Made by a program: the position numbers and the translations under genes. This document shows, piece by piece, positions 56,165 through 64,000 of a stretch of 64,000 nucleotides of DNA. Each line of letters starts with the position of its first letter. Position 1 is the first letter of the stretch. This DNA is from an uncultured Atopobiaceae bacterium. Its GTDB lineage: Bacteria; Actinomycetota; Coriobacteriia; Coriobacteriales; Atopobiaceae. The stretch covers positions 186,001 through 250,000 of the forward strand of contig CALULO010000001.1 of assembly GCA_944321515.1 (NCBI GenBank). Direction: 5' to 3'. Under the pieces are notes generated by a model, which saw only the letters and a program-made list of their open reading frames with translations, had not been told where the DNA came from and did no database searches.

Positions 56165-56818
56165 CTACTTGGCGCGCCTGTCAGCCTTCTTGGCCTCCCT
56201 CTTTGCCTGGCGTTCAAGCTTTTCGCGGTTCTCCTGCTCAAAGAGCTCGGCGATGCGCTTGTCGGTCATGCCACGAACCTGCACCTCGGCGCGCTTGCGG
56301 AACGGACGACGCTTCGCGAAGTCAAAGATGAAGCCGCCGATGATCAGCGCGTAGGCCAGGACGAGCGAGATTACCGAAACAAGCCCCTGCCAGCTGCCCA
56401 GACTGGGCTCGCTGCCGAAGATGTAGGCCGTAATCAGCGAGATCACGGCAAGCACAAAGCCCGCCCCGACGATGATCCAGAAGGTCTTCTCCGTCTTGCG
56501 GTACTCCGGGATGGAGCGCAGCACCACGTCATAGGCGCGCGTCCTCATGTCGTTCTGCTCGCGCTCACGACGCCTGCGCTCGCGCTTCTCCTCCTTGGAC
56601 TCGCCCGAGGTTCCAAGGATGCCCTGGTCCTTGGGCTTGGAGGCGGTGCGAACCGATGCAGCTGCCTCACGGGCCGGACGCGCCTTGGCGGCAGAGCTGC
56701 GCGCAAAGCCCTTCTTCTCGTCATCGGGGGACTTTGCCTCGTCGCCCTTTTTGGGCATGCCAACGGCAATGCCCTCGGCCTCCTTGCGGGCCCCCTCGAT
56801 GGTGTCTCGCAGTGACAT
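56165..56818 (-). CDS. Two-TM membrane protein of unknown function
   Basis: A 217-aa protein. Residues 1-~105 are charged and probably disordered, with a Lys/Arg/Glu-rich coiled stretch (SKEEKRERRRREREQND). Two transmembrane helices follow (about 113-133, FWIIVGAGFVLAVISLITAYIF, and 142-165, LVSVISLVLAYALIIGGFIFDF). The C-terminus is a basic helix (about 170-217). No family assigned. It follows purC by 9 bp on the same strand and is probably cotranscribed with it. GGGAG precedes the ATG. Confidence 0.75.
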   Translation of the reverse strand: MSLRDTIEGARKEAEGIAVGMPKKGDEAKSPDDEKKGFARSSAAKARPAREAAASVRTASKPKDQGILGTSGESKEEKRERRRREREQNDMRTRAYDVVLRSIPEYRKTEKTFWIIVGAGFVLAVISLITAYIFGSEPSLGSWQGLVSVISLVLAYALIIGGFIFDFAKRRPFRKRAEVQVRGMTDKRIAELFEQENREKLERQAKREAKKADRRAK

Positions 56819-56827
56819 GTAACTCCC

Positions 56828-57709
56828 TTACGCCCTCGCGGGCTTGAACTCGGTGCCGGTAATAATCTGGAAAGCCTCCGCATAGCGGCGAGAAGTACCC
56901 TCGATGACCTCGGCAGGAATACGCGGAGGCTCGCCCGTCATGTCCCAGTTGGCACGCAGCCAGTCGCGCACGTACTGCTTGTCGTAGCTCGGCTGGACAT
57001 GACCCTCGGAGTAGCCCTCAGCAGGCCAGAAGCGGCTGGAGTCCGGCGTGAGGCACTCGTCAATGAGCGTGAGCTTGCCGTCGATGAAGCCGAACTCAAA
57101 CTTGGTGTCGGCGATGATGATGCCCTGCTCGGCGGCATAGTCCGCAGCGGCCTTGTAGATGGCGAGCGACGCGTCTCGCAGCTGCTCGGCAACATCGGTG
57201 CCCACGATCTCGCAGCAACGCTCGAAGGAGATGTTCTCGTCGTGATCGCCAATCTCCGCCTTGGTGGACGGCGTGAAGATGGGCTCGGGAAGCTTGGAGG
57301 CCTCGGTCAGGCCCTCGGGCAGCTTGATGCCGCAAACGGTCCCGTTCTCGTCATAGGTCTTTTTGCCGGAGCCGGTGAGGTAGCCGCGCACGATGCACTC
57401 GACAGGCACGGTCTGGGCCTTCTTGACAAGCATCGAGCGGCCCGCCAGGTAGTCGGCGTAGGGCTTGAACTCCTCAGGGAGATCCGCCACGTCGCAGGAG
57501 ATCATGTGGTTGGGGATGAGGTCGGCAAAGCGCTCGAACCAGAACGCGGAGATGCGCGTGAGGATCTCGCCCTTGTGCGGGATCTCATCGGGGAGGATGA
57601 AGTCGTAGGCGCTGATGCGGTCAGACGCCACCATGAGGAGGCTGTCGCCGCAATCGTAGATGTCGCGAACCTTGCCGTGTGAGTCCGGACGAAGCTCCAT
57701 TTCAGCCAT
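56828..57709 (-). CDS. purC: SAICAR synthase
   Basis: A 293-aa enzyme joining CAIR and aspartate in purine synthesis. Signature segments are GKVRDIYDCGDSLLMVASDRISAYDFILPDEIPHKG, RSMLVKKAQTVPVECIVRGYLTGSG, IFTPSTKAEIGDHDENISF and IDECLTPDSSRFWPAEGY followed by DKQYVRDWL. This is the long type. ATG 57709 (MAEMELRPD) is preceded by GGAAGGGA at a long spacing; a second ATG three codons on is possible. A TATACT -10-like sequence lies about 40 bp upstream (minus strand). Confidence 0.96.
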   Translation of the reverse strand: MAEMELRPDSHGKVRDIYDCGDSLLMVASDRISAYDFILPDEIPHKGEILTRISAFWFERFADLIPNHMISCDVADLPEEFKPYADYLAGRSMLVKKAQTVPVECIVRGYLTGSGKKTYDENGTVCGIKLPEGLTEASKLPEPIFTPSTKAEIGDHDENISFERCCEIVGTDVAEQLRDASLAIYKAAADYAAEQGIIIADTKFEFGFIDGKLTLIDECLTPDSSRFWPAEGYSEGHVQPSYDKQYVRDWLRANWDMTGEPPRIPAEVIEGTSRRYAEAFQIITGTEFKPARA

Positions 57710-57758
57710 AAGCGAGTTTTCCCTTCCTCGGCACCGAATACTCAAATCACCAGTATAG

Positions 57759-57787
57759 CGCCCCTCCTCAATAAATAAGAAGGGGCG
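57759..57787 (-). terminator. Possible hairpin between HK gene and purC
   Basis: CGCCCCT/AGGGGCG with a 15-nt AT-rich loop. It lies upstream of purC rather than downstream of a gene, so it may be a leader or overlap the purC promoter. Confidence 0.35.
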
Positions 57788-57815
57788 TGGCGTACGCTGG
57801 TTTGTATCACTCGTA

Positions 57816-57843
57816 GTGCCCGAGGGGACTCTCCCTGGGGCAC
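57816..57843 (-). terminator. Imperfect hairpin after the histidine kinase gene
   Basis: GTGCCC..GGGGA / TCCC..GGGGCAC, 24 bp past the kinase stop. No T-run, so only a weak terminator candidate. Confidence 0.4.
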
Positions 57844-57866
57844 GGGCGGCCCTCCCGCGGGGCGCG

Positions 57867-59390
57867 TTACTTGTCCTGCGCCTTGCGCGGACACCTCAGG
57901 GGAATGCGCAGGGTGAAGGTCGTCCCCTTGCCGAGCTCGGACTCCACGAGGATGGTCCCGTTGTGGCGGTCCACAATCTCCTTGGTGATGGCCAGTCCCA
58001 CGCCGAGGCCGCCCGAGACGCGCTCACGGCTCACGTCGGAGCGCCAGAAGCGCGAGAACGTCTGCGGGATGTCCTCCTTGGCAATGCCGATGCCCGTGTC
58101 CTGCACCGAGATGAGGGCGTCAGAGCGGTCCTGGCGCAGCGACACCTTCACCCAACCGTCAGCGTTGGTATAGCGCATGGCGTTGCTCATGAGGTTGACG
58201 ATGGCCTCGCGCAGCATGTCCGGGTCAACGTCCGCGTAGAGCTCGTGGTGGGGCGTCTCATCAACAAAGCGCAGGTGAAGGCCGCGCTCGTGGAAGAGCT
58301 GGTGCTGGGCAGAGACAAGACTCTTGACCAGGTAGACAAGGTCGGTGCGCTCCACCTTGATAGCCGTGCTGCCGTTCTCAAGGCGCGAGAGCCGCAGCAT
58401 CGCGTCAATCAGGCGAGAGAGGCGGCGCACCTCGGCGGCCACGGTCTCGAAGTGCTCGTCGTCAGCAGGCAGCACTCCGTCCTGCATCGCCTCGATGGTG
58501 GCCTGCATCGCCATGAGCGGGGTTCGCAGCTCGTGGGCCACGTCACCGGTGAGCCGGTGCTCGAGCTTGAGGTCACGCTCGATGGTGCCAGCCATGTCGT
58601 CGAACGTCTCGCCGAGCTGGCCAACCTCGTCCGACCCGGTCACGCCAGAGCGGGCCGTAAGGTCACCGTTCCTGATCTGCTTAGCCGTAGAGGTGATGCG
58701 CTGGATGGGCCGTGCGATGGAGCGTGAGACGAAGTAGCCAATCACGCACGCGATGACCGCCGCAATGGCGGCCGCGGTGGCGATGGCCCCGTACGAGTTG
58801 GTGCGGAAGGTGGAGTCGGCACGCGTGAGCAGGGCGTCCGAGCCAAGGGCCCACAGCCGCACCGTACCCACGACCTCGCCGTCAGGCGCAGTGATGGCGG
58901 CGCTGACCACGGCGTCCTGGGAGGACGGGACCGCGGCGGGAGTGCGGGACCCGTCAAGCCGCCCGGCCGAGGTGGCCCCGCTGACGGTCCACGTATCGTC
59001 ATAGAGCACGTCGCCGTCCGCGCTGCTCACCTGCACCACGATGTCCGAGGAGAGCGCAGAGGCGGAGGACGCGGCGGAGGCGGCGTCCGCATCGAGCCTA
59101 CCGTCCTCCGCGTAGGCCGCGGAGATGGCCTCCGCGGTTGAGTCGGCAATGGACTGCATGTTGGAGCGCGTGTAGGCCATGAACTGGCCCTCCCACACAA
59201 TGGCGAGAACCGCCACCAGCACGAGCGCCGTCATGATGGCGGTGAGCGCAAAGGCGAAGGTCAGGCTCGTGGCATAAGGGCGGCCTCGCTTTGGGGAGGG
59301 CTTGATGGTGTTCCACGAGTTACGCGAGGACGCCCTCTCGGAGGGATCCTCCTCGCGTGCGTCACGTCCGGTCACGAAGCGCGCCGACAT
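57867..59390 (-). CDS. Sensor histidine kinase (HAMP/HisKA type)
   Basis: A 507-aa kinase. The first transmembrane helix is at about 42-66; an extracellular sensor (about 67-200) is rich in Ala/Ser/Asp; the second helix is at about 202-222. Then come HAMP (about 223-276), HisKA with GDVAHELRTPLMA (His286) and HATPase (NLMSNAMRYT, DTGIGIAKEDI, GGLGVGLAITKEI). The architecture resembles actinobacterial MprB/envelope-stress kinases, but the signal is unknown. It lies 12 bp downstream of its response regulator gene. Confidence 0.94.
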   Translation of the reverse strand: MSARFVTGRDAREEDPSERASSRNSWNTIKPSPKRGRPYATSLTFAFALTAIMTALVLVAVLAIVWEGQFMAYTRSNMQSIADSTAEAISAAYAEDGRLDADAASAASSASALSSDIVVQVSSADGDVLYDDTWTVSGATSAGRLDGSRTPAAVPSSQDAVVSAAITAPDGEVVGTVRLWALGSDALLTRADSTFRTNSYGAIATAAAIAAVIACVIGYFVSRSIARPIQRITSTAKQIRNGDLTARSGVTGSDEVGQLGETFDDMAGTIERDLKLEHRLTGDVAHELRTPLMAMQATIEAMQDGVLPADDEHFETVAAEVRRLSRLIDAMLRLSRLENGSTAIKVERTDLVYLVKSLVSAQHQLFHERGLHLRFVDETPHHELYADVDPDMLREAIVNLMSNAMRYTNADGWVKVSLRQDRSDALISVQDTGIGIAKEDIPQTFSRFWRSDVSRERVSGGLGVGLAITKEIVDRHNGTILVESELGKGTTFTLRIPLRCPRKAQDK

Positions 59391-59402
59391 GCCGGGCCCC
59401 GC

Positions 59403-60125
59403 CTACTTGGACGCTGTCTCGGCCGGCTTCTCCGGTGCCTCGAAGCGATAGCCCACGCCGTGTACGGTGTAGAGCCAGTGCGGGTTGCGCGGGTCGTCAC
59501 CGAGCTTGGCGCGCAGGTTCTTCACGTGGGAGTCGATGGTGCGCTCGTAGCCCTCGAAGTCGTAGCCGAGGACCTTCTCGACGAGCTCCATGCGCGTGTA
59601 AACGCGGCCGGGATAGCGCGCCAGCGTGGTGAGCAGCTTGAACTCAGAGGCGGTGAGGTCCACCTCCTTGCCCTCCACGAGCACCTTGTGGCCGGAGATG
59701 TCAATCACGAGGTCGCCGAAGTCGAGCACCTCAAGCTGGGGCTCCGCCTCGGTGTGGGCACGGCGCAGCAGCGCGCGCACGCGTGCCACGAGCTCGCGCG
59801 GCGAGAAGGGCTTGATGAGGTAGTCGTCGGCGCCGAGCTCAAGGCCGATGATGCGATCCTCGACCTCACCCTTGGCGGTGAGCATGATGATCGGCACGTT
59901 GGAGGTCTCGCGGATGGCGCGGCAGACGCGCTCACCGGAGAGCTTCGGCAACATGAGGTCAAGAATCACGAGGTCGAAGCTGTGCTTCTCGAACTCCTCG
60001 ACCGCGCTCTGGCCGTCGCCGACGCCGCGCACAATGTAGTTCTCGCGCTCGAGGTAGGCTGCCACGGCGTCACGGATAGCCTTCTCGTCCTCGACCAGCA
60101 GAATCTTCTTCTCGTCTGAAGCCAT
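59403..60125 (-). CDS. OmpR/PhoB-family response regulator
   Basis: A 240-aa regulator: receiver domain with VEDE, phospho-acceptor Asp56 in VILDLMLPK, the switch residues MLTAKGE and the KPFSPRELVARV lysine; then a winged-helix DNA-binding domain (about 130-232; FKLLTTLARYPGRVYTRMELVEKVLGYDFEGYERTIDSHVKNLRAKL). First gene of the two-component pair. GGGAGG precedes the ATG. Confidence 0.96.
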   Translation of the reverse strand: MASDEKKILLVEDEKAIRDAVAAYLERENYIVRGVGDGQSAVEEFEKHSFDLVILDLMLPKLSGERVCRAIRETSNVPIIMLTAKGEVEDRIIGLELGADDYLIKPFSPRELVARVRALLRRAHTEAEPQLEVLDFGDLVIDISGHKVLVEGKEVDLTASEFKLLTTLARYPGRVYTRMELVEKVLGYDFEGYERTIDSHVKNLRAKLGDDPRNPHWLYTVHGVGYRFEAPEKPAETASK

Positions 60126-60221
60126 CTCCGGCCTCCCTGTGTCTGCTCACTCCGACGTGCCACACTGAGTGGCTCATAAGTGGTTCTAGTGTACCCCACG
60201 GAGCCGAGGACGATGCAAGGC

Positions 60222-61481
60222 CTAAAGGCGGAAGGTACGTACCGCTACGGAAGCGGGGTAGCCGGTGTCGGCGGCCTTGACCGTCGAGAAGGTCACGAAG
60301 AGCTCGCAGTCCCCCACGCGCGCGGGGAACTCGCCGTAGTCGACCACACGGTCGGCGGAGGGAATCCCGGAATAGGTGCGGTTTGCAAGGTCAACCACCA
60401 CGTAGGCGGAGTTGCTCTGCAAGATCTTGATGGCAACCACGTCCCCGTTGCCACATCCGCACTCAGAGGGCTCGCGGTTGAGCCGGAAGAAGCCGGTCGA
60501 GGGGGTGCCCACGTAGGTGCCCATCTGCCCGAGCAGGCCGCCGCTGCTGTAGCTAGCCTCAACCGAGACGAGGAACCGGTCCCCCACCCGAGTGGCCCTG
60601 AACGGCTTGACGCTCTTGGGCATCACGAGCTGGTCCACGCGCGTGGCGAGGTCGTCGGAGAGCGAATAGGCCGTCACGCCGTAGTAGACCCCCTCGTCGG
60701 CGCGGACGCGCGGGGTGAGCACCACGTTTTCGCCGGCCAGGGTTGGCGCCGTCGCAAAGCGCCCCCGAGACTCCACCGCGGCCTGGGCCTCGGAGTCGCC
60801 GGAGTGCCAGACGTAGCAGTGCGAGCTCTCGGACGTCTTCGAGCCGCTCGCCGACGGCTGGACCTGCCAGATCACCATGTCGCCCGACACGGCAAGCGGG
60901 GCCGGGTCGAAGTCGGAGTCTCCCTCCCAGAGGGTGCTGGTCTCCCCGGTGAGCGCGCCGGCCGAGAAGGACGAGGCGTAGAGCGCCCACGCGCGGGTGG
61001 CGAGGTCCAGCTCGACCCAGGCGTAGACGGAGTCCGAGCAGCGCACGTCATAGATGACGGTGGTGGCCGCCTGGCCCACCGGCGCAGAGACCACTTCCAC
61101 GAGCTCACCGGAGGCCAGGGAGAGCGCGGAGCCCTTCACCATCGGCGTAGCGGACGAGCCCGCCGTGGTCGCCGGAATCCAAGCGCCCTCCGCGGGGTGC
61201 AGCACGGTGCCCAGCGGCAACGTCCAGCTGGACTCCGCGGCAAGGGTCTCGCCGGTGGCCTCGAAGCTGTCCAGGATGTCCTCGGCGGAGTCCGCGTCAA
61301 CGACCACCGGGTCGGACGTCTCCTCCTCGGAGGTGTGGGTGCAGCCGGAAAGCACCCCCACGGCCGCTGCCACGGCGGTCCCCGCGGCAGCGGTCTTGAA
61401 GAACGAACGCCTGGTCAGGCTAGATCTGCGACGACGCGCGGGCTTCTCTGGGACGTCCTTGGTGGGGGTGGGCCTGCCCAT
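60222..61481 (-). CDS. Tat-exported lipoprotein of unknown function
   Basis: A 419-aa protein. The twin-arginine signal LTRRSFFKTAAAG (Arg24-Arg25) and hydrophobic stretch end in a lipobox LSGC (Cys47), so the folded protein is exported by Tat and anchored to the outer face of the membrane. The mature part contains repeating beta-rich segments (TTVIYDVRCSDSVYAWVELD, DMVIWQVQPS, YYGVTAYSL) that suggest a beta-propeller-like fold; this is inference. It is cotranscribed with the TSCPD gene (9-bp gap). Confidence 0.82.
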   Translation of the reverse strand: MGRPTPTKDVPEKPARRRRSSLTRRSFFKTAAAGTAVAAAVGVLSGCTHTSEEETSDPVVVDADSAEDILDSFEATGETLAAESSWTLPLGTVLHPAEGAWIPATTAGSSATPMVKGSALSLASGELVEVVSAPVGQAATTVIYDVRCSDSVYAWVELDLATRAWALYASSFSAGALTGETSTLWEGDSDFDPAPLAVSGDMVIWQVQPSASGSKTSESSHCYVWHSGDSEAQAAVESRGRFATAPTLAGENVVLTPRVRADEGVYYGVTAYSLSDDLATRVDQLVMPKSVKPFRATRVGDRFLVSVEASYSSGGLLGQMGTYVGTPSTGFFRLNREPSECGCGNGDVVAIKILQSNSAYVVVDLANRTYSGIPSADRVVDYGEFPARVGDCELFVTFSTVKAADTGYPASVAVRTFRL

Positions 61482-61490
61482 AGACGTACC

Positions 61491-61757
61491 CTAGGCCCTA
61501 AGCGACGCCGTGGCCTCGGTGAGCGCGCGAGAGAGCTGGTCGGCGCAGGAGGTCTGTCGCGGCCCGCAGGTGTTGCCAGCCAGGATGCCGGCAACCTCCT
61601 CAGGAGCGTGGCCCTTGACCAGCTTGCCGATGGCCTTGAGGTTGCCGTTGCACCCGCCCTCGAAGGAGACGGACTCGATGACCTTGCCGTCATCGGACAG
61701 GTCGATGTGAATCGCGCGCGAGCAGACGCCGCGCGGCGTGTAGTCAAAGTGCTGCAT
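61491..61757 (-). CDS. TSCPD-domain protein (TIGR03905-like)
   Basis: An 88-aa protein. YTPRGVCSRAIHIDL, SFEGGCNGNLKAIGKLVKGH, GNTCGPRQTSCADQLSRAL show the four spaced cysteines and TSCPD-like ending of this small family, which is related to the C-terminal domain of vitamin B12-dependent ribonucleotide reductases and probably binds metal. ATG 61757 with GAGAGGA upstream is preferred to a longer frame. The role is unknown. It precedes the Tat lipoprotein gene in the same direction. Confidence 0.85.
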   Translation of the reverse strand: MQHFDYTPRGVCSRAIHIDLSDDGKVIESVSFEGGCNGNLKAIGKLVKGHAPEEVAGILAGNTCGPRQTSCADQLSRALTEATASLRA

Positions 61758-61845
61758 GGGTGGTTCCTCTCCCCTCGTTGCTGACCTCAGCAGTATACCC
61801 ATGGCGCGGCGACGCCACGCGAGCCTCGCCGCGCCTTGACGGGAC

Positions 61846-63192
61846 CTACTCGAAGTTCAGCCGCTCAAGACGGTCAAAGACCACGCCGGCGCGAGTGAGG
61901 AAGGCGCGCGGGTCGAAGATGGCGTCAAGCTCCTCGGCGGGGACGGTGCAGCGAGGGTCGGCCTCGAGCTTCTCGCGGAACGTGGTGCCGCCGACGCACT
62001 GCTGAACCTCGTGCCAGGTGGCCATGGCGTTCTCCTGCACGATGGCGTAGGCCTCCTCGCGCGTGATGCCGGTCTCCACGAGGGCGAGAAGCACCTTGGA
62101 GGAGAAGATGAGACCGCGGGTCTTGTTGAGGTTGGCCATCATCTGCGCCGGGTAGAGGATGAGCCCGTCAACGATGCGGATGAGGCACTGGAACATGTGG
62201 TCGAGCGCGATGAAGCTGTCAGCCTGTGCCACGCGCTCGGCGGAGGAGTGGGAGATGTCGCGCTCGTGCCAGAGCGCCACGTTGTCAAAGGCGACCTGCG
62301 CGTTGGCCTTTACCACGCGTGAGAGGCCGCAGACCTTCTCCACGGTGATGGGATTGCGCTTGTGCGGCATGGCCGAGCTGCCCTTCTGCCCCTTGCGGAA
62401 CGGCTCCTCGGCCTCGAGGGTGTCGGTCTTCTGGAGGTTGCGGATCTCCGTGGCGATGCGCTCGCAGGTGGCCGCCGTGGTTGCCAGGACCCCAGCCAGG
62501 TAGGCGTGGTGGTCGCGGGAGATGACCTGCGTGGACAGCGGGTCGTGGACGAGGCCCAGGTGCTCGCAGACGTACTCCTCGACAAACGGGTCGATGGAGG
62601 AGTAGGTGCCCACCGCGCCGGAGATGGCGCCGAAGGCCACGTTGGCGCGGGCGTCCTTGAGGCGGTCGTAGTCGCGCTTGAGCTCCCAGGCCCAGCTGCC
62701 GAACTTCATGCCAAAGGTCATGGGCTCGGCGTGGATGCCGTGGGTGCGGCCCACGCAGAGGGTGTCGCGCTCCTCGAAGGCACGACGCTTGCAAATCTCG
62801 CCAAGACGGCGGCAGTCCTCGATGAGGATGTCGGTGGCCTGCACGAGCTGGTAGCACAGGGCGGTGTCGCCGAGGTCGGACGACGTCATGCCGAAGTGCA
62901 CCCAGCGGCTCGGCTTGGGCTCGCCCTCGGGGACGTCGCGGTCAATGTAGCTGCCCATGTTGGTGAGGAAGGCGATGACGTCGTGGTTGGTCACGGCCTC
63001 GATGGCGTCGACCTCCTCCTTGTTGAAGTCCGCGTGCTCGCGGATCCAGGCAGCCTCCTCGCGCGTGATGCCGATCTTGCCCATCTCGGCATGAGCCTCG
63101 CAGGCCAGGACCTCGATCTCCTGCCAGATGCGGTACTTGTTCTCCAGCGAGAAGATGTGGCCCATCTCGGGACGGGTGTAGCGGTCAATCAT
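61846..63192 (-). CDS. purB: Adenylosuccinate lyase
   Basis: A 448-aa fumarase-superfamily enzyme that releases fumarate from SAICAR and adenylosuccinate. Seen are MIDRYTRPEMGHIFSLENKYRIWQEIE, HFGMTSSDLGDTAL, VGRTHGIHAEP, the signature KGSSAMPHKRNPI and ERDISHSSAERV. The length is normal. GAGGAGG precedes the ATG. Monocistronic; the intergenic space to argH contains a 12-mer copy. Confidence 0.97.
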   Translation of the reverse strand: MIDRYTRPEMGHIFSLENKYRIWQEIEVLACEAHAEMGKIGITREEAAWIREHADFNKEEVDAIEAVTNHDVIAFLTNMGSYIDRDVPEGEPKPSRWVHFGMTSSDLGDTALCYQLVQATDILIEDCRRLGEICKRRAFEERDTLCVGRTHGIHAEPMTFGMKFGSWAWELKRDYDRLKDARANVAFGAISGAVGTYSSIDPFVEEYVCEHLGLVHDPLSTQVISRDHHAYLAGVLATTAATCERIATEIRNLQKTDTLEAEEPFRKGQKGSSAMPHKRNPITVEKVCGLSRVVKANAQVAFDNVALWHERDISHSSAERVAQADSFIALDHMFQCLIRIVDGLILYPAQMMANLNKTRGLIFSSKVLLALVETGITREEAYAIVQENAMATWHEVQQCVGGTTFREKLEADPRCTVPAEELDAIFDPRAFLTRAGVVFDRLERLNFE

Positions 63193-63248
63193 GCAGGCCT
63201 CCTCGGCATCGCGCGACTATGCGACAACGATTCTACCGCAGGGCAGGC

Positions 63249-63260
63249 GGCGAGAAGAAC
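63249..63260 (+). repeat. Dispersed 12-mer GGCGAGAAGAAC, intergenic copy
   Basis: Exact copy between purB and argH; flanking bases form GCGG/CCGC arms around CGAGAAGAA. Confidence 0.7.
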
Positions 63261-63313
63261 CGCAGGGTGAGGGAGGGGCGGAAGCGACGGCGGGCCGCCG
63301 GCCGCGCCGGGCG

Positions 63314-64000
63314 CTACGCCAGGGAGGCCTCGTCCCCCTCGAGCGCGGCGCGGGCCTCGTCCATCTGCACCACCACGGCGTCGTGGCCGGTGCCACCGTA
63401 GGTGACGCGCGCGTTGGCAATGCCGGCGGGATCCAGGTCCTGGGCGATGTCCTCGTCAAACAGCGGGCTCGCGGCACGGAACTCCTCGGCCGTGAGGTCC
63501 TCGAGGCCCTTCCCGTTCTTCTCGCAGTAGAGCACGAGCTCGCCCACCACGCGGTGCGCCTCTCGGAACGGCATGCCCTTCTTGGCCAGATAGTCGGCGA
63601 CGTCCGTGGCGGCCGAGAAGCCCGTGCCCGCCTGGGCCAGCATCACGTCCTCGTGCACGGTCATGGTCTCGATCATGCCCGCGGCGATCTCCATGCAGTC
63701 GGAGAGCGTGTGCGCTGCGTCGAGCGGGCCCTCCTTGCACTCCTGGAGGTCCTTGTTGTAGGCCAGGGGCAGCGACTTCATCGTGGTGAGCAGCGCCATG
63801 AGGTCACCATAGACGCGGCCGCACTTTCCGCGCGTGAGCTCGGCGAAGTCCGGGTTCTTCTTCTGCGGCATGATCGAGGAGCCTGTCGAGTAGCTGTCGG
63901 AGAGCGTGATGAAGCCGAACTCGGTGGAGCTCCAGAGCACGATCTCCTCGCACAGGCGCGAGAGGTGCATCATGGAGACGGCGCAGGCGTACTCGAGGTC
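63314..64000 (-). CDS. argH: Argininosuccinate lyase, 5' truncated by window edge
   Basis: The C-terminal 228 residues of ArgH, which splits argininosuccinate into arginine and fumarate. The superfamily signature GSSIMPQKKNPDFAELTRGKCGRVYG is intact, as are the LPLAYNKDLQECKEGPLDAAHTL segment and the C-terminal AAGMIETMTVHEDVM and KKGMPFREAHRVVGELV. The reading frame stays open to the window edge. It belongs to the same superfamily as the neighbouring purB, but the two are clearly distinct enzymes. Confidence 0.95.
   Translation of the reverse strand, partial: DLEYACAVSMMHLSRLCEEIVLWSSTEFGFITLSDSYSTGSSIMPQKKNPDFAELTRGKCGRVYGDLMALLTTMKSLPLAYNKDLQECKEGPLDAAHTLSDCMEIAAGMIETMTVHEDVMLAQAGTGFSAATDVADYLAKKGMPFREAHRVVGELVLYCEKNGKGLEDLTAEEFRAASPLFDEDIAQDLDPAGIANARVTYGGTGHDAVVVQMDEARAALEGDEASLA

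Overview
The window looks like a chromosome segment of a strictly anaerobic, high-GC Gram-positive bacterium. I would place it in the Coriobacteriia (Atopobiaceae/Olsenella-like). The supporting signs are GC-rich codon use, a single-chain pyruvate:ferredoxin oxidoreductase with rubrerythrin (anaerobic life), an actinobacterial pkn/fha/pstP/rodA/pbpA morphogenesis cluster, MurT/GatD cell-wall amidation, and a lineage-typical hypothetical protein at the left edge. The genus is inference; the gene content is read from the sequence.

Layout. 1-1.2 kb: a partial hypothetical gene and an 835-bp gene-free stretch carrying a helically phased array of a GTAAGCG motif. 1.2-4.1 kb: rubrerythrin, an Fe-S-less MutY-type glycosylase, an Rrf2 regulator and a HAD phosphatase. 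4.3-9.1 kb: tRNA-Asp, a membrane protein, then dnaX-ybaB-recR (replication and recombination) and SRP RNA. 9.2-16.5 kb: adenine deaminase, a YcxB-like membrane protein, two tandem esterases, pgi and a hypothetical. 16.7-22.5 kb: thioredoxin and PAP2 phosphatase, facing a leftward operon of queT, a glycosyltransferase, a LytS/LytR-type two-component system and a YfcE-like phosphoesterase. 22.7-28.6 kb: a MurT-GatD fusion convergent with nifJ. 28.8-35.5 kb: a leftward seven-gene operon joining a mannose-family PTS to a thiazoline-carboxylate hydrolase-like protein, an M20 dipeptidase, a cysteine desulfidase-like enzyme and a HAD phosphatase. 35.5-38 kb: an AT-rich island, an AAA-type ATPase and a C39-like protein. 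38-46 kb: purH, an acetyltransferase, GluQ-RS, tRNA-Ser, tRNA-Arg, deoC, serS, a small membrane protein and tRNA-Leu. 46-56 kb: a Ser/Thr-kinase cell-envelope operon with a RodA-PbpA fusion and a PASTA kinase. 56-64 kb: tRNA-Arg, a membrane protein, purC, an OmpR-type two-component system, a Tat lipoprotein, a TSCPD protein, purB and partial argH.

The most striking points are: (i) the 41-42-bp phased, convergently oriented motif array at about 645-1084; (ii) the PTS/cysteine operon, which reads like a catabolic route for a sugar-cysteine or thiazol(id)ine compound; (iii) two cell-wall gene fusions (RodA-PbpA and MurT-GatD); (iv) a 12-bp sequence, GGCGAGAAGAAC, present in ten exact copies at gene edges and in surface-loop codons; and (v) an AT-rich island with 21-bp repeats exactly 120 bp apart.
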